Shown here: one piece after another, positions 23,765 through 27,776 of the stretch
Numbering within the stretch: the stretch's first letter is position 1
Layout of the letters: each line of letters starts with the position of its first letter
Source: DATEAV01 sp964513155
Lineage (GTDB): Bacteria; Chloroflexota; Anaerolineae; Anaerolineales; E44-bin32
Assembly: GCA_964513155.1 (NCBI GenBank)
Contig: CAZEMA010000024.1
Coordinates: 1 to 27,776 of the forward strand
DNA length: 27,776 bases
Reading direction: 5' to 3'
The notes under the pieces: model-generated
Seen by the model: only the letters and a program-made list of their open reading frames with translations
The model's database searches: none
Told to the model about the DNA's origin: nothing
Translations under genes and position numbers: made by a program

Positions 23765-25352
23765 TCTCACTGACCTCCTCCCACATGCGGGTGTAACGGA
23801 ACTGGAAGAGCGTGATCGCCCCCACGATGAAGAAGATCACGATGGTGATGGCGGAGGCAAACCCGTAGTTAACACCGCGACTGGCAGCGAACGCCAGGTT
23901 GTACACGTAGCTGATCAAGATGTCTGTGTGCCCCGCCGGCGTGGGCGTGCCAGACATAGGCGGGCCGCCCGCGTTGAAGATGTAGATCAAGTTGAAGTTG
24001 TTGAAGTTGAAGGTGAACGAGGCAACCAACAACGGGCCGACGGCAACCAGCAGAAGGGGCAGAGTAATGTTCCGGAACTGCTGTCCGGGGCTGGCGCCAT
24101 CCACCCGGGCTGCATCGTAGTAGTCTTCGGAGATGGATTGCAGCGCCCCGCTGCAAATCAGCATGAAGTAAGGATAGCTCAGCCAGAGGTTGACGATCAG
24201 AATGGCAATCTTGGCCCACCACTCGTTGGTGAACCAGGGCGGAGCCCACCCCAACAATGCTTCGAGGGCGCGGGAGACCACGCCGAGTGGGGGATACAGC
24301 ATGCCGCGCCAAATCAGAATGGTGATCAGCGCAGGGACAGTATAGGGAACGATCAAGAGGGAGCGGATGAGCTTCTTGAAAGGGAAGAGCCGATCATTGA
24401 ACAGGATGGCAATGGCTAGCCCCAGAGAGAAATTCAACAGCAGACTGAAGAAGGCGAAGCCGAAGTTCCAGGCGAGGATCCGGACCAACGGGCCGCGCAG
24501 GGCGGGGCTGGTGAAGAACTGCCTGAAATTGGCGACCTGGACTGACTGAACGAAACCCGGTCGAAGCACAGTCCCATCTGGCGATGTAAACGTGCCCCGC
24601 ATGTTCTGAAATAGGACCCCCGTCTCCTGGTTGATCACCGCGTCCCGCTCGGAATCATAAACGTATAGCGGCAATAGCTCCGCTGCTTCCGATGGGGATC
24701 GAACCTGGATGGTCCTTCCTTCCTCGCCAAACAGGATTTCTGTAAGGTTTTGATCTGTAGCGGCCACGATGGCATTCAATCTCTGATAGCCTTCGATCGT
24801 CACAGGGATACCGTTGGCATCGAGCTCCCCGATGCCCATCTCGCCGGGCTGGGGTTGAGTAAGCGGTTCACCCGGCTTGGCCAGGTATCCATTCCCTTCC
24901 GCATCCTTAAGCCAGAGCGCGTAATCACCTTCCGGAGACCTAAAGGCGGTCCAGGTGTATGCCACCCCTGCTTCCGGGAGATACAGCTGTCTCAGAATCT
25001 GGTCCAGGGCCTGCTCCCTTGTGACGAGATGGCCCTCTCCGTAGTTCGTAAAGGAGACCCAGACCGTGAAGATGATCGGGTAGATCGTGAACAGCGCCAT
25101 GAACACCAGCCCAACGACCATCCACCGGACGGGGTATGCCTCCCGGCGCAGAAGCACGATGTTTACAAAAGCCAGAATAATGAAGATTGCAGCTGCTAAT
25201 GGAAGGTAACCCAAGGAGGTCAATCTGTTGAGAAACCAAACTACAGAGGCGTCCAATGCGATCAGAAGCGCCAAACGCACTAGCCGAGGCAGAACCGGCA
25301 TCGGTAAGGTTGCGCTTGTCTTGAGGACCTTCTGGGAGGCACGGACAGCCAT
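23757..25352 (-). CDS. Maltose-type ABC transporter permease, MalF-like
   Basis: This 531-residue subunit has three N-terminal membrane segments (about residues 24-40, 50-67 and 77-100), a large extracytoplasmic loop of about 190 residues, and a C-terminal channel domain. The layout equals E. coli MalF, whose P2 loop contacts the binding protein. The EAA motif reads YYDAARVDGASPGQQFRNIT. FNNFNLIYIFNAGGPP near the end is typical of maltose-group permeases. The ATG at 25352 follows GGAGG by seven bases; the longer frame to 25385 has no ribosome site. It is translationally coupled to the MalG-like gene by overlap and separated from the binding-protein gene by a strong hairpin. Confidence 0.95.
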   Translation of the reverse strand: MAVRASQKVLKTSATLPMPVLPRLVRLALLIALDASVVWFLNRLTSLGYLPLAAAIFIILAFVNIVLLRREAYPVRWMVVGLVFMALFTIYPIIFTVWVSFTNYGEGHLVTREQALDQILRQLYLPEAGVAYTWTAFRSPEGDYALWLKDAEGNGYLAKPGEPLTQPQPGEMGIGELDANGIPVTIEGYQRLNAIVAATDQNLTEILFGEEGRTIQVRSPSEAAELLPLYVYDSERDAVINQETGVLFQNMRGTFTSPDGTVLRPGFVQSVQVANFRQFFTSPALRGPLVRILAWNFGFAFFSLLLNFSLGLAIAILFNDRLFPFKKLIRSLLIVPYTVPALITILIWRGMLYPPLGVVSRALEALLGWAPPWFTNEWWAKIAILIVNLWLSYPYFMLICSGALQSISEDYYDAARVDGASPGQQFRNITLPLLLVAVGPLLVASFTFNFNNFNLIYIFNAGGPPMSGTPTPAGHTDILISYVYNLAFAASRGVNYGFASAITIVIFFIVGAITLFQFRYTRMWEEVSENV

Positions 25353-25392
25353 GTGCTCACCTCCGGGCATTCGTGCAGCGAGCAAGGAATGG

Positions 25393-25423
25393 AGTGAAGG
25401 CCGAGGAAACCTCGGCCTTCACT
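25393..25423 (-). terminator. Intercistronic hairpin between malE-like and malF-like genes
   Basis: A perfect 14-bp stem AGTGAAGGCCGAGG / CCTCGGCCTTCACT with a 3-base loop lies 14 bases after the binding-protein stop. No T tract follows on the minus strand. Such hairpins commonly protect the abundant upstream binding-protein message and reduce read-through to the permease genes. Confidence 0.6.
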
Positions 25424-25436
25424 GCAGACAAGCTGA

Positions 25437-27005
25437 CTATTCTGTTGTTACCATGTGCGTTGCGGGATCGTAGACGAAGGTGACCGGGCCAGCAGCGGCC
25501 ACGCTGATGGCGTAGTTGGGTCCGTTGAGAGCTCCATCCGAACCGTAGTTCACGTCCCAGCTGCCGTCCAAGGCGACTTTGAACTCCCAGTCGCCGGCGG
25601 GCATTTGGATGGTGATTCGGTAGAGCCCATCGTCACCCAGTGTCATGGCGGTCGCCTCGCATGCCGGGTCCCAAGCGGCGCCGCATCCAGCCTGATCCTG
25701 GTAGCTGCCGGGCAGGTTGACCATGCCGGCCAGCGCCCCAACGATCAAGTCGCGGATCTGCTGAGTCGCGTCCATCATGGCTTGCTCAGGCGTCTCCTGG
25801 CCGGTGATGGCGATGGTGATGCCGGCGTTCCATGCACCCCACACTGAACCCATCTCGGGGATGTTCGGCATCGGGATGGCGTTCACACCAGCCAGTCCCA
25901 TCGCTGCCAAGTCAGGATCATCCGTGGTTGCCAGGACAGACTCGAACGCAGATGGACGGTTCCCGGTTTCGTAGAACAGCTGCATCACTTCTTCGGTGGC
26001 GATGTACTCGGTCAAGAACGCCTGCGCCAGCAGGACATTCTCGCTGTAGGGGTTGACCAGGAAGCCCTGCACCCCGAGGAAGGGGGCGCCGTCGTCGGGG
26101 AAGAAGGGCGCCACGGCATAGGGCACACCGGAGGCGCGGATGCGATCCAGCGCCCAGGGGCCGGCCATCAAGAACGGGATCTGGCCAGTCTCAAACAAGG
26201 CGTGACTGGTGTCGTAGTCGGTGGTCTCGGGCATGAGGCCTTCTACAACGGCATCTCTCATCCAGGTGACAGCGGCGATCTCGCCCTCGCTGGCAAGACC
26301 GATGTCGTCAGGATTCAAGGCGCCGCTCTCATCCCGGCCAAAGACATAGCCGCCAAAGGCAGTCTGGATCGGCAAGGAGTTGTAACCCGGGTCGCCGGCG
26401 ATGGCGATTGCATACTGAACTAGACCTTCCGCCTTCAGGGCGCGGCCGATCTCCAGCACCTCGTCCCAGGTGGTCGGCGGTTCAGGGACCAGCTCGGTAT
26501 TGTAGAAGAACCCCAGGTTTTCGGTGGCGTAGGGCACACCGTAGAGCTGGCCGTCGGTGTAGGTGAAAGCATCCAGAGTCGAGGGGACAAACAGGTCGCG
26601 CGCCTCACCAATGTCGATGGGGGCAGCCAGGCCACTCTCGACGAGCGCCCCCAGCCAGTCGTGGACGCCGATGTAGATGTCGGGGCCTTCGCCGGCTGGC
26701 ACCGCGATGATCACCTGGGCGCGGATGTCTTGGACTACGCCCAGGTCTTCGACAACGAGCTCCACGTTGTAGTCAGCGAGGAACTGATCTGCGAGTCCGA
26801 GCAGAATCGGCGCGCGAGTGTCGTCGGCCCATATTCTCAAGGTGGCCTCAGGTTCCACCACTGGCGGAGTCGTCGGTTGAGGAACCGCTGTGGGCGGTGC
26901 TACAACTTCAGCAGTAGGCTCCGCCGTCGCGGCCGGGGCACAAGCCGACAGCGGAAGGATCACGAGCGCGGATATGAGGATCAAACTCCAGATTCTTGTC
27001 TTCAT
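25437..27005 (-). CDS. Maltose/maltodextrin-type substrate-binding lipoprotein with C-terminal starch-type module
   Basis: This is the sugar-capturing subunit of the importer, anchored outside the membrane. The ATG at 27005 has AAGGAG nine bases upstream; the longer frame to 27086 would bury the signal peptide. Residues 1-21 are a lipoprotein signal peptide with lipobox LSAC, Cys22 being the lipidated residue. A Pro/Thr/Ala-rich linker spans about 23-60, then comes a MalE-like domain (ATLRIWADDT to about 425) with GVPYATENLGFFYN, MAGPWAL and ETGNRPS. Residues 429-522 form an extra beta-rich domain (VNLPGSYQDQAGC, WEFKVALDGSWDVNYG) resembling the X25 modules of pullulanases and amylases. The fusion suggests maltodextrin or a related alpha-glucan as ligand. 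Confidence 0.93.
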   Translation of the reverse strand: MKTRIWSLILISALVILPLSACAPAATAEPTAEVVAPPTAVPQPTTPPVVEPEATLRIWADDTRAPILLGLADQFLADYNVELVVEDLGVVQDIRAQVIIAVPAGEGPDIYIGVHDWLGALVESGLAAPIDIGEARDLFVPSTLDAFTYTDGQLYGVPYATENLGFFYNTELVPEPPTTWDEVLEIGRALKAEGLVQYAIAIAGDPGYNSLPIQTAFGGYVFGRDESGALNPDDIGLASEGEIAAVTWMRDAVVEGLMPETTDYDTSHALFETGQIPFLMAGPWALDRIRASGVPYAVAPFFPDDGAPFLGVQGFLVNPYSENVLLAQAFLTEYIATEEVMQLFYETGNRPSAFESVLATTDDPDLAAMGLAGVNAIPMPNIPEMGSVWGAWNAGITIAITGQETPEQAMMDATQQIRDLIVGALAGMVNLPGSYQDQAGCGAAWDPACEATAMTLGDDGLYRITIQMPAGDWEFKVALDGSWDVNYGSDGALNGPNYAISVAAAGPVTFVYDPATHMVTTE

Positions 27006-27123
27006 CTCTCCCTGCTCCTTAGCTGATATTCCCAAAAGCCGTGCCGGTATCACGATGCGGCCTCTGGTTTTGGCCGGATCTGGCATTTGTGCTGCGAATC
27101 GGCGCTTTGTGCTGTTGCTGTTC

Positions 27124-27570
27124 TCACCTCCTTAGTTCCTCTCGCTTCGCCTCTCGTTCCAGCGAGTGGATTACAGCCTCCAAGTGGTTGACAAGTGCTT
27201 CGACATCAATGTCGAGGTCCGAAAAGCGATCCTGGGCATATCGATCGTGCGCCGCCGAGGCGCTCTGAAAGAGCTTCTTGCCCATTTCGCTCAGGTAGAG
27301 ACAATAGGTTCGGCCATCTGATTCGCTTCGGAGCCGTCGAACCAACCCCTCCTCTTCTATGCTTCTGATCAAGCGGGTCGTGCTGCTCTTGTCGATGAGC
27401 ATCAACGCGCTCAAGGTCGTTAGAGAAACCCCCGGGTTTTCGTAGATGCGCTTCAAGGCGTAATAGCGAGGCGCGGTCAAGCTAAACTGATTTAGAAGCC
27501 GCCGGTCACCGTAGTCGAGGCAGGCAATGGTCTTCCTCAAGGTCTCGCAGAACGCGATTTCACTGGACAT
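27124..27570 (-). CDS. MarR family transcriptional regulator upstream of the maltose-type operon
   Basis: This 148-residue protein has the MarR winged-helix pattern: TAPRYYALKRIYENPG for the first helices, LTTLSALMLIDKSSTTRLIR for the helix-turn-helix (recognition helix near residues 60-72), and a wing RLRSESDGRTYCLYLSEMG with the hallmark DxRxxxxxL. The start ATG at 27570 lacks a clear ribosome site, so translation may be weak or leaderless-like. Its stop region contains AGGAGG, with no close start after it. It lies 118 bases upstream of the binding-protein gene in the same direction and may regulate that operon, which is unusual since maltose systems are more often controlled by LacI- or ROK-type repressors. 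Confidence 0.9.
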   Translation of the reverse strand: MSSEIAFCETLRKTIACLDYGDRRLLNQFSLTAPRYYALKRIYENPGVSLTTLSALMLIDKSSTTRLIRSIEEEGLVRRLRSESDGRTYCLYLSEMGKKLFQSASAAHDRYAQDRFSDLDIDVEALVNHLEAVIHSLEREAKREELRR

Positions 27571-27622
27571 GCTGGAAGGGAATTCAGGACGAAAGGCGGA
27601 GTAGTTGATACACCAACCGTTC

Positions 27623-27659
27623 GTCTATGAAGACTATACTAAAAGGTATTGGCTGTCAA
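27623..27659 (-). promoter_or_regulatory. Candidate promoter and operator of the marR-mal operon
   Basis: On the minus strand a perfect TTGACA (27659-27654) and TATAGT (27638-27633) are 15 bases apart, a short spacer. The inverted repeat GTCT-ATGA-AGAC (27623-27634) overlaps the -10 and start point and could be the regulator's binding site. Confidence 0.4.
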
Positions 27660-27666
27660 GACATCG

Positions 27667-27735
27667 CGTTCCCTCACCTAAAATGCTACTGGCGGTATAC
27701 CGTTCCCTCAAATGATAACGCTACCGAGAGGGAAC
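27667..27735. repeat. Repeat cluster at right edge, candidate operators
   Basis: CGTTCCCTCA occurs at 27667-27676 and 27701-27710, and its core appears inverted as GAGGGAAC at 27728-27735. A perfect 10-base palindrome CGGTATACCG lies at 27693-27702, overlapping the second copy. The cluster lies between the leftward marR-mal promoter and a possible rightward gene and is probably a binding region for a regulator of one or both. Confidence 0.5.
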
Positions 27736-27736
27736 C

Positions 27737-27776
27737 GTGGCCGATGCGAACCGTATGACCCTAGCCGAGCGTCTCA
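27737..27776 (+). CDS. Possible start of a rightward gene (3' end outside window)
   Basis: A GTG at 27737 is preceded at three bases by GAGAGGGA and opens a frame (VADANRMTLAERL) to the window end. An in-frame ATG lies at 27755. The fragment is too short to identify; its position after a cluster of putative operators supports a real divergent gene. Confidence 0.3.
   Translation, partial: MADANRMTLAERL

Overview
The window is a GC-rich bacterial chromosome segment carrying metabolic and transport genes. There is no rRNA, convincing tRNA, phage, insertion sequence or CRISPR array. The content suggests an anaerobic, saccharolytic bacterium: a full-length pyruvate:ferredoxin oxidoreductase, a PTS with its own HPr, a BtpA-family protein, and a maltose-type ABC transporter whose binding protein carries a starch-type C-terminal module. 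I favour Chloroflexota (Anaerolineae-like), but this is inference from gene content; no marker gene is present.

Layout. (1) 1-1601, rightward: a DrrA/DrrB-like ABC-2 exporter pair, the ATPase cut by the window edge, followed by two hairpins. (2) 1709-6683: a dihydroorotate dehydrogenase-like flavoprotein (leftward) divergent from PFOR (rightward). The flavoprotein gene is interrupted only by a 100-N scaffold gap flanked by the same 19 bases on both sides; collapsing the duplicate restores one 328-residue frame. (3) 6736-14648, rightward: a PTS locus with galactitol-type IIA, HPr, a long untranslated stretch with its own promoter, IIB, IIC, a small membrane protein, a BtpA/SgcQ-like TIM barrel, a ribulose-phosphate 3-epimerase-like protein, a deoxyribose-phosphate aldolase and a class III aminotransferase. 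This resembles an enlarged version of the poorly understood E. coli sgc locus and is the most interesting system here. (4) 15138-15998: a patatin-like phospholipase, then about 890 bases with no gene.

(5) 21686-16890, leftward: a MarR regulator and two half-transporter ABC exporters that overlap by ATGA and show the asymmetric ATP sites of a heterodimeric multidrug exporter; a good promoter with a probable MarR operator lies upstream. (6) 22065-22610: a broken remnant of a neutral-ceramidase-like gene. (7) 27570-22871, leftward: a second MarR regulator followed by a maltose/maltodextrin-type lipoprotein, MalF-like and MalG-like permeases. A repeat-rich regulatory region and the possible start of a rightward gene lie at the right edge.

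How they fit together: the mal-type ABC system and the PTS would bring in sugars, glycolysis would feed pyruvate to PFOR, and PFOR would yield acetyl-CoA and reduced ferredoxin. The sgc-like enzymes probably convert a PTS-imported sugar phosphate of unknown identity into central intermediates, since epimerase and aldolase reactions act on pentose and deoxypentose phosphates. The two ABC exporter pairs look like drug or toxic-compound efflux.
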